Source: Bacillota bacterium (GTDB lineage Bacteria; Bacillota; Clostridia; Christensenellales; Aristaeellaceae). Taken from it: 57,097 nt of DNA. Numbering within the stretch: position 1 is the first letter of the stretch; the number at the start of each line of letters is the position of its first letter. This document shows, piece after piece, positions 17,576-27,017 of this stretch. A program made the position numbers and the translations under genes. Under the pieces are notes generated by a model. That model worked only from the letters and a program-made list of their open reading frames with translations, ran no database searches and was not told where the DNA came from. The stretch is taken from NCBI GenBank assembly GCA_023415715.1, contig JAEZJP010000186.1, positions 1-57,097 on the forward strand, written 5' to 3'.

Positions 17576-18415
17576 ATGCCGCTTGTTAATACGCGCCGGC
17601 TTTTATTGGATGGTCAAAAAGGCGGTTATGCCGTTGGCGCTTTCAATGCCGAAAATATGGAGATGGCACAGGCAATCATTATGGCTGCCGAGGAGATGAA
17701 CGCCCCTGTGATCGTACAGACCACAGCCGGCACGCTGAAATACGCACCGCCCGCATGCTTCTCGGGCATGATAGGAAAACTGGCCGCGGCGGCAAAAGTG
17801 CCTGTGGCGCTGCACCTGGACCATGGTGACAGCTTTGAGCTGGCGGAGGAGTGCAAGCGGGAAGGGTACACCTCCCTGATGATCGACGGTTCCCTTCTTC
17901 CCTATGAAGATAACATTATGCTTACGCGCCGCGTTGTGGATATGGCCGGGGAACTGCCTGTGGAGGCGGAACTGGGCACCGTTGGCGGAAAAGAGGATGG
18001 GCATGAGGCGCAAGCGCAGTATACCGATCCTGAACAGGCCGCCGATTTTGCAAAGCGCACCGGCATTTCAAGCTTTGCCGTGGCTATCGGCACTGCCCAT
18101 GGCATTTACAAGGGCATACCGAAGCTGGACCTTAAACGCTTGAGCGAGATCAGGCGCGCCGTTTCTATTCCGCTGGTGCTTCATGGCACAAGCGGTGTGC
18201 CATTTGACCAGGTCAGCGCCTGCATAGAACGCGGCATTTGCAAGGTGAACTATGCCACAGAGCTTCGTATTGCGTTTACCGATGGCGTCAATAAGGCAAT
18301 GGCCAAAAACCCGGATGGCTTCGACCCCAAGAAATACTTATCCGGCGGCAGGGAGGCCGTCAGGGCACTTGTGTGCGACAGAATCCAATTGTTGAAAAGC
18401 GCCGGCAAAGCGTGA
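17576..18415 (+). CDS. Class II ketose-bisphosphate aldolase (GatY/KbaY/FbaA family)
   Basis: A 279-residue zinc aldolase. Zinc and active-site motifs are in order: HLDHGD near 83 with the Asp catalytic acid, VEAELGTVGG, AIGTAHGIY, and VLHGTSGVP for phosphate and zinc binding. It cleaves a ketose-1,6-bisphosphate (fructose or tagatose) into dihydroxyacetone phosphate and glyceraldehyde-3-phosphate. The nearby GatD-like dehydrogenase and FGGY kinase remnant favour a tagatose or related polyol pathway over glycolysis. ATGGAGG lies ~8 nt before the start. It starts an operon in which the kinase begins 9 nt after its stop. Confidence 0.9.
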   Translation: MPLVNTRRLLLDGQKGGYAVGAFNAENMEMAQAIIMAAEEMNAPVIVQTTAGTLKYAPPACFSGMIGKLAAAAKVPVALHLDHGDSFELAEECKREGYTSLMIDGSLLPYEDNIMLTRRVVDMAGELPVEAELGTVGGKEDGHEAQAQYTDPEQAADFAKRTGISSFAVAIGTAHGIYKGIPKLDLKRLSEIRRAVSIPLVLHGTSGVPFDQVSACIERGICKVNYATELRIAFTDGVNKAMAKNPDGFDPKKYLSGGREAVRALVCDRIQLLKSAGKA

Positions 18416-18423
18416 GGTGAACG

Positions 18424-19478
18424 ATGGGCACATACCTTATGGGGATTGACATCGGCACTTCGGCTTTAAAAGCCGCGCTCTTATTGTTTACCGCCTGACA
18501 GGCGTTCTTTCCCATGACCTTTCCCAGGGGTACGGCTGCCATTGCTTTGATATGCGAAGAGGCCGCTGGGATGAAGCCATGTGCAATCGCCTTGGCATAA
18601 AAAGAAGTCTTCTGCCTCCCCTGTTTGCATCCCATCAGGTTGTGGGCGGGGTGAGCGAAAATGCGGCAACGCTTACAGGGCTGAAAGCCGGCACGCCTGT
18701 CGTGGCCGGCGGCCTGGACGCTGCCTGCGGCACGCTGGGGGCCGGTGTCTGCACTAACGGCCAAACCCAGGAGCAAGGGGGGCAGGCGGGGGGCATGAGC
18801 ATATGCATGGACGAGTATGGTGCCAACGCAAGGCTGATCCTGGGCATACACGTCGTTCCCGGCCGCTGGCTTTTGCAGGGGGGTACCACGGGCGGCGGCG
18901 GAGCGCTGAAGTGGCTGCGGGAGACGGTTTGCCCGGAGCTTTCTTTTGATGAGATGAGCAGCCTTGCCGGGAATGTGCCTGCCGGAAGCGATGGCGTCCT
19001 CTTTCTGCCATACATGGCCGGCGAGCGCAGCCCCATCTGGAACCCCAACGCAACCGGCGTGTTCTTTGGGCTTGATTATGCCAAAACACGCGGGCATATG
19101 ATACGCGCGTGCATGGAAGGCGTGGCGTATGCCTTAAGGCACAACCTGGAGGCGGCAGCCGATGCCGGCGCTTCCGTCAAGTCGATGCGGGCCATGGGCG
19201 GCAGCGCCAACAGCCTTGTATGGACCCAGATCAAGGCGGATGTGACGGGCAAGCAAATCGAGGTTCCGCAAAGCGATACGGCAACGACGCTGGGGGCGGC
19301 CATCCTGGCAGGCGTCGGGACCGGGGTGTACGGCGGCTTCCCGGAGGCAGTGAAAAAGACCATTTTGGTCAGGCGCGTTCATGAGCCCAATATGGGCTTT
19401 AAGGATGTTTATGAGGAAGGATACAAAAAGTACCGGGCATTGTATGATCGCCTGGAGCCCATGATGCAAACACGTTAG
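18424..19478 (+). pseudogene. FGGY-family carbohydrate kinase, broken by an internal out-of-frame deletion
   Basis: An intact start (GAGGTGA before ATG 18424) encodes the ATP-binding opening GTYLMGIDIGTSALKAAL, then hits TGA at 18496-18498. From about 18486 another frame continues with YRLTGVLSHDLSQ, which sits near residue ~145 in intact xylulokinase-like enzymes. It then runs to the normal C-terminus: GRWDEAM, the catalytic-Asp motif VVAGGLDAACGTLGAG, LQGGTTGGGGALKWL, and MGGSANSLVWTQIKADV. About 120-130 codons are missing and the halves are out of frame. The C-terminal frame has an ATG at 18552 but no ATPase N-domain, so activity is not expected. Loss would block phosphorylation of the sugar fed to the aldolase unless another kinase serves. 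Confidence 0.88.
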
Positions 19479-19494
19479 GAAAGAAGGTTTCTTT

Positions 19495-20541
19495 ATGAAA
19501 GCCGCGGTACTGTACGGCAATGAGGACATTCGTTATGACACTTGGGAAACGCCGCAGGTGAAGCCGGGTACGGTGAAGGTAAAGATACGTGCCACGGGAA
19601 TCTGCGGAAGTGACGTGCCACGGGTCCTTCATCACGGCGCGCACTTTTATCCCGTGGTCTTGGGGCATGAGTTCAGCGGCGACGTGGTGGAAGTGGGAGA
19701 AGGTGTGAATGGCCTTTCCACCGGCGATACGGTGAGCGGTGCGCCGCTTGTGCCCTGCATGAAATGTGATGATTGCCAACAGGGAAATTATGCGCTGTGC
19801 AAGCATTACAGCTTCATCGGCAGCCGCCAGCAGGGCAGCTTTGCCGAATATGTGGTGATCCCCGCCCAAAACGCAGTGAAGTACGACCCGAACATCCCTT
19901 ATGAACAGGCCGCCATGTTCGAGCCTTCCACCGTAGCAATCCATGGCCTTTTGCAAGCGGATTACAGGGGCGGCGAAACCGTGGCAATTTTAGGCTGCGG
20001 CACCATCGGCATATTTACCCTGCAGTGGGCGAAAATCTTCGGGGCAAAAAAGATCGTGGCTTTCGATATCGACGATGGGCGCCTTGCGCTGGCTAAACGC
20101 ATGGGCGCGGATGACGCGGTCAACACGCTTCAAAACGGCTTTATGGAAAAGGCGAATGAACTGACGAATAAGCAGGGATTTAACAACGTGTTTGAAACGG
20201 CCGGCAGACCTGTGACAATGCGCATGGCCTTCGACCTGGCTGCCAACAAAGCGCGCGTTTGTTTCATTGGTACGCCGCATACAGACCTGACCTTCACGCC
20301 GCAGCAGTGGGAGAACATGAACCGCAAAGAGTTTCATTTAACCGGCAGCTGGATGAGCTATTCCGCACCGTTTCCCGGGCGAGAATGGGATTTGACCGCC
20401 CATTATTTCAAGACAGGCGGCCTGAAATTTGACAACGATTTTATCTTCAAAAAATATCCGTTGAGCCGTGTGGCGGAGGCATTCGCCCTTTATAAGGATC
20501 CATCTCTGGTACACGGCAAGATCATGTTGACAAACGATTGA
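19495..20541 (+). CDS. Zinc-dependent polyol dehydrogenase, GatD (galactitol-1-phosphate 5-dehydrogenase)-like
   Basis: A 348-residue medium-chain dehydrogenase. Catalytic zinc motifs are GICGSD and GHEFSGDVVEVGEGV. The structural zinc loop has four Cys (CMKCDDCQQGNYALC). The Rossmann NAD site is ILGCGTIG and ends near VAFDIDDGRLALAK. Overall spacing and QGSFAEYVVIP resemble GatD, which oxidises galactitol-1-phosphate to tagatose-6-phosphate; sorbitol dehydrogenases are the alternative. AGAAAGG precedes ATG 19495, 16 nt after the kinase pseudogene. With the aldolase it forms two steps of a tagatose-type route. Confidence 0.88.
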   Translation: MKAAVLYGNEDIRYDTWETPQVKPGTVKVKIRATGICGSDVPRVLHHGAHFYPVVLGHEFSGDVVEVGEGVNGLSTGDTVSGAPLVPCMKCDDCQQGNYALCKHYSFIGSRQQGSFAEYVVIPAQNAVKYDPNIPYEQAAMFEPSTVAIHGLLQADYRGGETVAILGCGTIGIFTLQWAKIFGAKKIVAFDIDDGRLALAKRMGADDAVNTLQNGFMEKANELTNKQGFNNVFETAGRPVTMRMAFDLAANKARVCFIGTPHTDLTFTPQQWENMNRKEFHLTGSWMSYSAPFPGREWDLTAHYFKTGGLKFDNDFIFKKYPLSRVAEAFALYKDPSLVHGKIMLTND

Positions 20542-20617
20542 TGGTTGAAAGGCATGCTGAATGGATAAGCTTGCCGGAAGGTCATTGTTCAAAAATTGAT
20601 AGTGAAGGAAGTGCAGC

Positions 20618-21631
20618 ATGGCTGAATTCATCGATCCAGGCCTTGTACCAATGCGCAGGCTGCCGACGGGCGAAATGATTCCCTGCATCGGCATGGGCAC
20701 GTTCGGCAGCGACCGGTATACACCCGAACAGGTGTCCAGAGCAGTGGGCGGTGCCATACACTGCGGCTACCGCATGTTTGACTGCGCTGCCATTTATGGC
20801 AATGAAGACTTGATCGGTAAGGTTTTTACCCAAGCCTTGCAGGAGGGTGTGGTCAGGCGGGAAGAACTCTTTATTGCATCCAAGGTGTGGAACGACATGC
20901 ATGACAAGGGCAATGTGCTGCTTTCCTGTGCAAAGTCGCTTCGCGACCTTCAGTTGGATTATCTCGATGCTTTCTATGTCCACTGGCCCTTCCCCAACTA
21001 TCATGCGCCCTTCTGCTTAGGCGACAGCCGCAACCCCGACAGCAAACCTTTTTCCGTGGATGAATTTATGTGCGCCTGGCGTCAAATGGAGCACCTTTTC
21101 GATATGGGCCTTGTCCGAAATCTGGGCATGAGCAACATGACCATTCCAAAGCTTACGGCAGTCCTGCCCCTTTGCCGCGTGAAGCCCACGCTGATCGAAA
21201 TGGAGTTGCACCCCTGCTTCCAACAGCCTGAACTGTTTGATTATGTTCTAGGTCAGGGCATCCAGCCCATCGGTTTTTGTCCCATCGGCAGCCCCAGCCG
21301 CCCGGACCGCGACACCGCTGCTGATGACATTACCGATATCCATATGCCGGAGCTTATGGAAATCGCTAAAAATCATAACAACCATCCCGCGGTTGTATGC
21401 CTTAAGTGGGCCGTTCAACGAGGGCAGATACCCATCCCCTTCTCTGTTCATGAAAGTCAATATGTTTCCAATCTGAAATGCACCACCGAGGATCCGTTGA
21501 CGGAGGAAGAGATGGCCGTACTCAAAGCCGCCGACAAAAACTGCCGTCTGATCAAAGGCCATGTCTTCCTCTGGGAAGGCGCATGTGATTGGCATGATCT
21601 ATGGGATGAGGACGGAACAATCACGAAATGA
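20618..21631 (+). CDS. Aldo/keto reductase
   Basis: A 337-residue (beta/alpha)8 NADPH-dependent oxidoreductase. The catalytic tetrad is visible: Asp and Tyr in MFDCAAIYGNE, Lys in IASKVWND, His in YVHWPF. IPCIGMGTFG is the family entry motif. The C-terminal cofactor segment is IPIPFSVHESQYVSNL, where the common basic IPKS is replaced by IPFS. It likely reduces a sugar aldehyde or ketone in the same catabolic unit. AAGGAAG is upstream of the ATG; the gap after the dehydrogenase is ~76 nt. Confidence 0.9.
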   Translation: MAEFIDPGLVPMRRLPTGEMIPCIGMGTFGSDRYTPEQVSRAVGGAIHCGYRMFDCAAIYGNEDLIGKVFTQALQEGVVRREELFIASKVWNDMHDKGNVLLSCAKSLRDLQLDYLDAFYVHWPFPNYHAPFCLGDSRNPDSKPFSVDEFMCAWRQMEHLFDMGLVRNLGMSNMTIPKLTAVLPLCRVKPTLIEMELHPCFQQPELFDYVLGQGIQPIGFCPIGSPSRPDRDTAADDITDIHMPELMEIAKNHNNHPAVVCLKWAVQRGQIPIPFSVHESQYVSNLKCTTEDPLTEEEMAVLKAADKNCRLIKGHVFLWEGACDWHDLWDEDGTITK

Positions 21632-21747
21632 GTGGATTGCGCACAGCGCTATACCGGTGATATACTGGCAAAGAGCGTTGTAAATGAAAAAGTCAAGCGC
21701 TCCTTTTCACATGCAGGGGAGGAGCGCCGCATGATGGGGGCAGAATT

Positions 21748-22626
21748 ATGCAATTGGAGCTTTACAGCCATGGAGCGGCAGCCAAGCTGGATACGCTTGG
21801 AGGGGAACTGACTGGTTACTTGAAGGGCGGCGTTCAATATGTATGGCAGGGGGACCCCGCCTTTTGGTCCGGACATGCGCCTGTTCTCTTTCCTGTTGTA
21901 GGCGCGCTGAAAAACGGAAGCATCCTCATAGAAGGTAAAGAATTCAATATGCCCAAGCACGGCATCGCGCGCAAGCGGGAATTTATGCTTTCATCAAAGA
22001 CGGAAGACAGCACAGCATTTTCGCTCACGGCCAATGAAGAAGGCCTTTCCATGTATCCGTTCCGCTTTGAACTTAAGGTAACCCACCGTCTTTTGGAGAA
22101 TGGCTTTTCGACCACCTATACGGTGATCAATGCTGACAGCCGGGAGATGCCCTTTTGCATCGGCGGCCATCCCGGGTTCTGCTGCCCACTGCATGAAGGC
22201 GAAAGATTTGAAGATTACGAACTGTTGTTTGATCAAACCGAAAGCATAAAAGCCCTTTATACAGATGGTGGAACTTTGCTACGCCGGGATACTGCGGTGC
22301 AATTGATACAGGATGGCCGGAGAATACCGCTCCGCTATGCGGATTTTGACAAAGACGCGTTCATACTGGATGGTCTTCATTCCAGGGGAGTGCGGCTTGT
22401 GCATAAAAGCACAGGCAAAGGGCTTTATTTCACATTCGAAGGCTTTTCCGCCCTTGGCGTTTGGACGCCACCAATGAAAAAGGCGCCTTTCCTGTGCCTG
22501 GAGCCATGGGCCGGATTGCCGGCGCTGACGGACGAGACGGGCCATTTTGGGGACAAGCCATATGCGATGGTATTGCAGCCCGGAGAAAACAGGGTGTTCA
22601 GCTATGCTATGGAAATTATTCCTTGA
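21748..22626 (+). CDS. Aldose 1-epimerase (mutarotase) family protein, LacX-like
   Basis: A 292-residue beta-sandwich protein of the galactose mutarotase superfamily. Motifs: APVLFPVVGALKNG (Arg of the classical enzyme replaced), KHGIARKREF with the active His, CIGGHPGFCCPL with the second His, and ALGVWTPPMKKAPFLCLEPWAG with the C-terminal Glu. It interconverts anomers of a sugar or sugar phosphate; LacX-type members sit in lactose/tagatose operons, which agrees with its neighbours. It is monofunctional, with no signal peptide. It is 116 nt downstream of the reductase; a separate promoter is possible but not clear. Confidence 0.88.
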   Translation: MQLELYSHGAAAKLDTLGGELTGYLKGGVQYVWQGDPAFWSGHAPVLFPVVGALKNGSILIEGKEFNMPKHGIARKREFMLSSKTEDSTAFSLTANEEGLSMYPFRFELKVTHRLLENGFSTTYTVINADSREMPFCIGGHPGFCCPLHEGERFEDYELLFDQTESIKALYTDGGTLLRRDTAVQLIQDGRRIPLRYADFDKDAFILDGLHSRGVRLVHKSTGKGLYFTFEGFSALGVWTPPMKKAPFLCLEPWAGLPALTDETGHFGDKPYAMVLQPGENRVFSYAMEIIP

Positions 22627-22678
22627 CATTTCAGAATGCTTGGCAATCAATCGAATCGCAGGATAGGAGCAATGAAAT

Positions 22679-23128
22679 ATGCCAAAGGCGTCTTTGAACG
22701 ATAAGCTGCATTCCCTAAAGGCTTGCCGCAAGTTTGTGGAAACCGAGAAAGGCAGAGGTGTTATACCCGAACCTTTGGAATATGATGAAATCATGAACTT
22801 GATCCCTGAACGAAAGTTGATCACAGTGGATGAAATCAAATCATTTCTTTCAAAGAAGCACAACGTAGATTTTACGGACGGTATGGCTACCGGGATATTT
22901 GTCAATTTGGCTGCCAATGCTTCCAAAGAGAGGGAAATGCTTGGCAACACTGATATAACTCCTTATTGGAGAACGCTGAAGGCAAAAGGGGAACTCAACG
23001 AAAAATATCCCGGCGGAATGGAAGGCCACAAGCTGCTGCTTGAAGCAGAAGGGCATACCGTCATACAAAAGGGCAAGCGCTATTTCGTGGAAAAATATGA
23101 AGATAAGCTTATGGTGCTTCAGTTATAA
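22679..23128 (+). CDS. Small MGMT/Atl-like winged-helix protein (tentative)
   Basis: A 149-residue protein whose C-terminal half (ITPYWRTLKAKGELNEKYP, GGMEGHKLLLEAEGHTV, KGKRYFVE) matches my memory of the alkyltransferase-like winged helix found in MGMT-family proteins. The methyl-accepting PCHR Cys motif is absent, as in Atl proteins, which bind alkylated DNA without repairing it. The N-terminal half (MNLIPERKLITVDEIKSFL) is helical and charged. It is encoded 52 nt after the epimerase with AGGAG 9 nt before the ATG. Its stop overlaps the convergent gerB stop by 6 nt. The family call rests on pattern recall, so confidence is moderate. Confidence 0.5.
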   Translation: MPKASLNDKLHSLKACRKFVETEKGRGVIPEPLEYDEIMNLIPERKLITVDEIKSFLSKKHNVDFTDGMATGIFVNLAANASKEREMLGNTDITPYWRTLKAKGELNEKYPGGMEGHKLLLEAEGHTVIQKGKRYFVEKYEDKLMVLQL

Positions 23129-24232
23129 GTATGATGCAATCTTCTTCCTTCGGATGCAGTATACTATTAGAAAAACAATGGGTATTACGAAAGTGACAGG
23201 CAAAACAACATAGGGAAAAACCTCATCCGACCGCAGCAGCAATATAAAATTGGAATTATCCAGTAATGGCAGGCTGCATATGATAAAAACAATGATGGAA
23301 AGCGGAATCGCGAAGTATTTATGCGATTTTGCATTCACAAAGCCTGATATCGTATGGCTTGCCATATAGTTGTACATTGTCAGCTTGAGGATTGCCATGG
23401 GGAACCAGGCCAGCGCATTGATGGATTGAACGCGTTCCAAAAAATTGAATGCTTCCACCTGCGACGTGTATACGTAATAAGGGTTCCACATATGCCTGGC
23501 CAGATCTATTCCAAGCGTTAATATTGTTGGGAACAGCATCAGGAAAAAGCTGCACGCAAATACGGCCAAAGCGGAAAAGTATGTCTTGTTGATGCTGGAA
23601 TCTTCCTTCAGGTAGAATGAGAATACAAGAAATATCAATATTTCCGAATATCTCGCCCCTGTAAAAAAAGCTCCCTTGTTCAAATCCAGAAAAGTGGAAT
23701 CAGAAAGGATAGGCTTGATGATATTGAGGTCAAATTTTCCGATTCCCAGAACAAAAAAGAGAATGACCGCGCCTATCGCAAAAGAAACAATAAAAACAGC
23801 AAGCCTGCCGATCGTTCCGGCTCCTTTATACGATGCATAGGTCGCGGGGATCAAAGCGGTGGTAAGCAAAGCCCATGTAGGCGTTTCAGGGAAAATATAG
23901 ATATTGATAAACTGAACTGTGATCAGCAGGCAGGCTGTAAAGCAATACAGAAAAAACAGAATAAAAGGGATCAAAATGATTTTCCCGGCCACTTTGCCAA
24001 AAACCGTTCCCGCCATATCATGGAAGTTCATACCCCTCAGCTTGTTCATCAAAAAAAGAAGCGGCAGGTTTATAGCCAGAATATAAATGATAGATATCAG
24101 TAATACGACCCATACATCCTGGTTGGCCGGCGGGCTGACGAGTATCGGCATGAACGTAAAGGGAAACACCAAAGCGCTTCCAACCGCCATCAGCAAAAGC
24201 TGAATAGAAGAAATGCTTGGCTTCCTGTTCAT
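23123..24232 (-). CDS. Spore germination permease, GerB/GerKB type
   Basis: A 369-residue integral membrane protein with about ten predicted segments, related to APC-superfamily transporters. It carries the spore-germination signature early on (SSIQLLLMAVGSALVFPFTFMP) and the loop MNKLRGMNFHDMAGTVFGK. It is the B subunit of an inner-spore-membrane germinant receptor, thought to bind the germinant. It overlaps the gerC stop by four bases, so it is coupled. Gene order A-C-B matches the gerK arrangement rather than gerA-B-C. Confidence 0.92.
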   Translation of the reverse strand: MNRKPSISSIQLLLMAVGSALVFPFTFMPILVSPPANQDVWVVLLISIIYILAINLPLLFLMNKLRGMNFHDMAGTVFGKVAGKIILIPFILFFLYCFTACLLITVQFINIYIFPETPTWALLTTALIPATYASYKGAGTIGRLAVFIVSFAIGAVILFFVLGIGKFDLNIIKPILSDSTFLDLNKGAFFTGARYSEILIFLVFSFYLKEDSSINKTYFSALAVFACSFFLMLFPTILTLGIDLARHMWNPYYVYTSQVEAFNFLERVQSINALAWFPMAILKLTMYNYMASHTISGFVNAKSHKYFAIPLSIIVFIICSLPLLDNSNFILLLRSDEVFPYVVLPVTFVIPIVFLIVYCIRRKKIASYL

Positions 24233-25470
24233 TTTGATTCCTCCAGTTTGAAGGGTTCCTTGATCAGCCCTGTTCTGTCAATGGTGGATGCGACGCCGAC
24301 CCGCACGGTTGCCTTTGAAAAATAATCGTCCCAGTTGTCCTTTATGCTTTTCCATTGTGCAGGATGCTGGATGTGCATACTGGTGCCGAACCCGAAGATA
24401 TCGCTTTGAAACTCCGTTTGCGCCTTGCCGATTGCCGCGGCAATCTCCTGCGCTATCAAGTCATTCAGGCCTTGCTGAACAGTTTTTATTCCGTCAGGTT
24501 TTGTAATATCGACCGTGCTGCCCTCCGCCGTGATGCCTGCCGTCATTTGAACCAAAATCTCAATAGTCAATTGATCGCCTTCAAGCGTAAGCTTATTCTT
24601 GGCTTTTGCTCCCCGTACCTGGAATACCGTAAAATCCTCCCCGGTGTGAGCGGATACTACCGCCACTTGAATTTTATTGGTCACGAAATTATAGGCCCTT
24701 GCGCCGATCCCATCCATAAAGCCTACCAGCACATTTTCCTTGAATGCCGCAAGCCCTTCATATACAAGCTTGTATTGTTTTTGGGCGCCGCCCTGGCTGC
24801 CGGCTGGGGATGAAGACCCTAAGGCTGCGGACTCGCTTGGTTCACACTCAACAAGCTTTACTAACCCCGCGACTGGCTGCTTGCCGTCGTCATATATTTC
24901 CTTCATAAAATCCAGCGTTGAGATAAACACCGATTTTGAAAGTTCCTTGGGCTGGTTGGCATACATCTTATTGATAAAGCTCCCAACCGTTTCCGCCAGG
25001 CCCGGCGCGGTTGAGTAAAACGTGCCGGGATCCACATCTCCCTGGATGATCACGACATACGGTGTAAGGTCGGTAAGATAGTCCCGCGCAATAAAATCCA
25101 TAATAGAGACCATGTCTTTCCTGGCAAACCGCTCCGTAAAAAAGCGGGCTTCATTATGCCCGCCAAACAAGGTTTTGTCTGTTGACAGCGCCCCATTTAG
25201 CAGGGCTTCATTAATGGAAGGCCCGGCGCCGGTTACCGTTATACTAGGACGCGAGGCACTGGTGCCGCCAGAGCTGCCGGGGCCTGTACCGCCTGACCCG
25301 GTTGGATTCATAAACTCGTGTGTGACCTGATATTGGCCATCCTCCCTAATATCATAAATGGCGCTATTTACAACCGCCAGATTCTTTGGTTCATCCTCGC
25401 TCCAGCATCCGGATATGGTAAGGGTTGCCATGATGCACAGCAGCAGGTAAAAATATTTCTTCATGAACAC
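24229..25470 (-). CDS. Spore germination lipoprotein, Ger(x)C family
   Basis: A 413-residue lipoprotein: signal LLLCIMATLTISGC with the lipobox Cys at about residue 22, then the GerC fold (KNLAVVNSAIYDI; EVTHEF-like segment; VVSAHTGEDFTVF). It is the C subunit that docks on GerA/GerB at the outer face of the spore inner membrane. A Gly/Ser-rich insertion (TGSGGTGPGSSGGTSASRP) at ~60-78 is longer than usual and probably a flexible loop. It starts 8 nt after the gerA stop. Confidence 0.92.
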   Translation of the reverse strand: MFMKKYFYLLLCIMATLTISGCWSEDEPKNLAVVNSAIYDIREDGQYQVTHEFMNPTGSGGTGPGSSGGTSASRPSITVTGAGPSINEALLNGALSTDKTLFGGHNEARFFTERFARKDMVSIMDFIARDYLTDLTPYVVIIQGDVDPGTFYSTAPGLAETVGSFINKMYANQPKELSKSVFISTLDFMKEIYDDGKQPVAGLVKLVECEPSESAALGSSSPAGSQGGAQKQYKLVYEGLAAFKENVLVGFMDGIGARAYNFVTNKIQVAVVSAHTGEDFTVFQVRGAKAKNKLTLEGDQLTIEILVQMTAGITAEGSTVDITKPDGIKTVQQGLNDLIAQEIAAAIGKAQTEFQSDIFGFGTSMHIQHPAQWKSIKDNWDDYFSKATVRVGVASTIDRTGLIKEPFKLEESK

Positions 25471-25477
25471 GCCTCCC

Positions 25478-26929
25478 CTACCTCCTTCTCCTCACGTTCT
25501 CTTTTGCAATGGACCCTGGCCTGTAAGTAAGCATTGCAAAAGGAAAGCGGACAAAGCTGTCCTTCAGTTCTTCCTTTGAGAAGGAAGAGAGAATGGGTAT
25601 GCCAAAGGAACGTTGGGATATTACCTGCGTCAGCATCATAAAGAGCCCGGCCCCAAGCCCGATGATCCCCATCATGCTTCCCAGAAGCCAGAACATTGCG
25701 CGGTATACGATCGTGAACTCAAACAGGTTTGGCACAATAAAGCTCGTAACTGCGGTCAGGGCAACGATGATCACGGAAGGCGCGCTGACGATGCCCGCGT
25801 TCACCGCCGCATCGCCAATAATCAGCGATCCGACAATGGTAATGGCCGACCCCACCTCCCTGGGCAGCCTGGTGCCGGCCTCCTTCAGAAGTTCAAACAT
25901 CAAAGTGAGCAAAAAAATCTCAAAAGCAATCGGCATGGGCGTTTTTTGGGTCGAACTGATGATGCTGGTCAAAAATACAGACGGCAGCATCTCCTGGTTG
26001 TATGTCAAAATGGCAGCTGCGAATCCGGGAACGAACACCGTAATCGCCAATCCGATAAGCCTGAGCACCCTGATGATGGACGCATAGAGAGGCCTGTTGT
26101 AGTAATCCTCAATGGTTTGAATGTTTTCAATAAACAGCTCCGGTATATACAAACATTCCGGAGTCCCGTCGCACAGTATGGCAATCCTGCCCTCCGTAAT
26201 TTTCTGTGCGGCCTTGTCAGGCCTTTGCGTAAGCCCTATGCCTGAAAAGGGTGAAAAGTTGTTGGGATCCAGATGCTGCTCTATATGGCCTGTTCCCAAA
26301 ACAATACCCGTATCCATCGACGCGATCTTTTCTTTAATTGCCTGCAATATCTCCCGGTTCACGATTCCGTCGATATAAACAAGCAGCACAGCCGTTTTGG
26401 ACTGCTTGCCATAAATCATGTTTTCAAAGATCAGCTTCGGCGTCTTGATCTTTCTGCGGATCAATGCGGAGTTTGTTCTGATATTTTCTGTAAAACCTTC
26501 CTGAGGGCCGCGAATCACAGCTTCGGCCAACGGTGTTTCCACAGCACGCTGGCTCCAGGCTTTCAGGTCAGTCAAATAAACTTTTCTGCTTCCCTCGTAA
26601 AAAATCGCCACATAGCCTGTCAGAACTTGATTGATAAATGCAAAAATTTCTTCTGACTCTTTATACTCCGTTTTTAGAGCCAGGCCGAGATCGCCGTTAA
26701 ATTCCGGAGATTTGATAGGGGCTATTATGTCTCTGTGGATCAGGTCCTTGTTGACGAGCCCGTCCACATACACGATCATCGCTGCTTCTTTCGCTGTCTG
26801 TAAAGTCTGAATAATAATGTCGACACTGCTGCCGAATATCCCCTTTACAAGTTCCTCGCATTCTGTTATTTTGAGGGGAACCTGAATCCCTTTGTATTCG
26901 TTGTCATCGAATTTTTCATATTCGGACAT
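25478..26929 (-). CDS. Spore germination protein GerA family (A subunit)
   Basis: A 483-residue GerA/GerKA protein. The N-terminal soluble domain (~1-270) includes IVYVDGLVNKDLIHRDI and LLVYIDGIVNREILQAI, the paired repeats of the family. It is followed by DYYNRPLYASIIRVLRLIG and about five membrane segments (TREVGSAITIVGSLIIGDAA, MGIIGLGAGLFMMLTQVIS). The C-terminus is basic (RPGSIAKENVRRRR). It forms the receptor core with GerB and GerC in the forespore-derived membrane. The ribosome binding site is weak. A sigma-G-like promoter lies ~90 nt upstream. Confidence 0.93.
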   Translation of the reverse strand: MSEYEKFDDNEYKGIQVPLKITECEELVKGIFGSSVDIIIQTLQTAKEAAMIVYVDGLVNKDLIHRDIIAPIKSPEFNGDLGLALKTEYKESEEIFAFINQVLTGYVAIFYEGSRKVYLTDLKAWSQRAVETPLAEAVIRGPQEGFTENIRTNSALIRRKIKTPKLIFENMIYGKQSKTAVLLVYIDGIVNREILQAIKEKIASMDTGIVLGTGHIEQHLDPNNFSPFSGIGLTQRPDKAAQKITEGRIAILCDGTPECLYIPELFIENIQTIEDYYNRPLYASIIRVLRLIGLAITVFVPGFAAAILTYNQEMLPSVFLTSIISSTQKTPMPIAFEIFLLTLMFELLKEAGTRLPREVGSAITIVGSLIIGDAAVNAGIVSAPSVIIVALTAVTSFIVPNLFEFTIVYRAMFWLLGSMMGIIGLGAGLFMMLTQVISQRSFGIPILSSFSKEELKDSFVRFPFAMLTYRPGSIAKENVRRRR

Positions 26930-27017
26930 ATCGGGAGAATTCCTATGGCGTTTGATGGCGATCCCTCCCGTGTTTTCTTTTTGAGCGCAGCCATTTAACC
27001 ATTTAAGTAGGCAAAAA

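Noticed and set aside
18360..19097. 245-codon minus-strand frame opposite the kinase
   Set aside because: It is antisense to clear FGGY-kinase coding sequence, and the protein has no family pattern or ribosome binding site.
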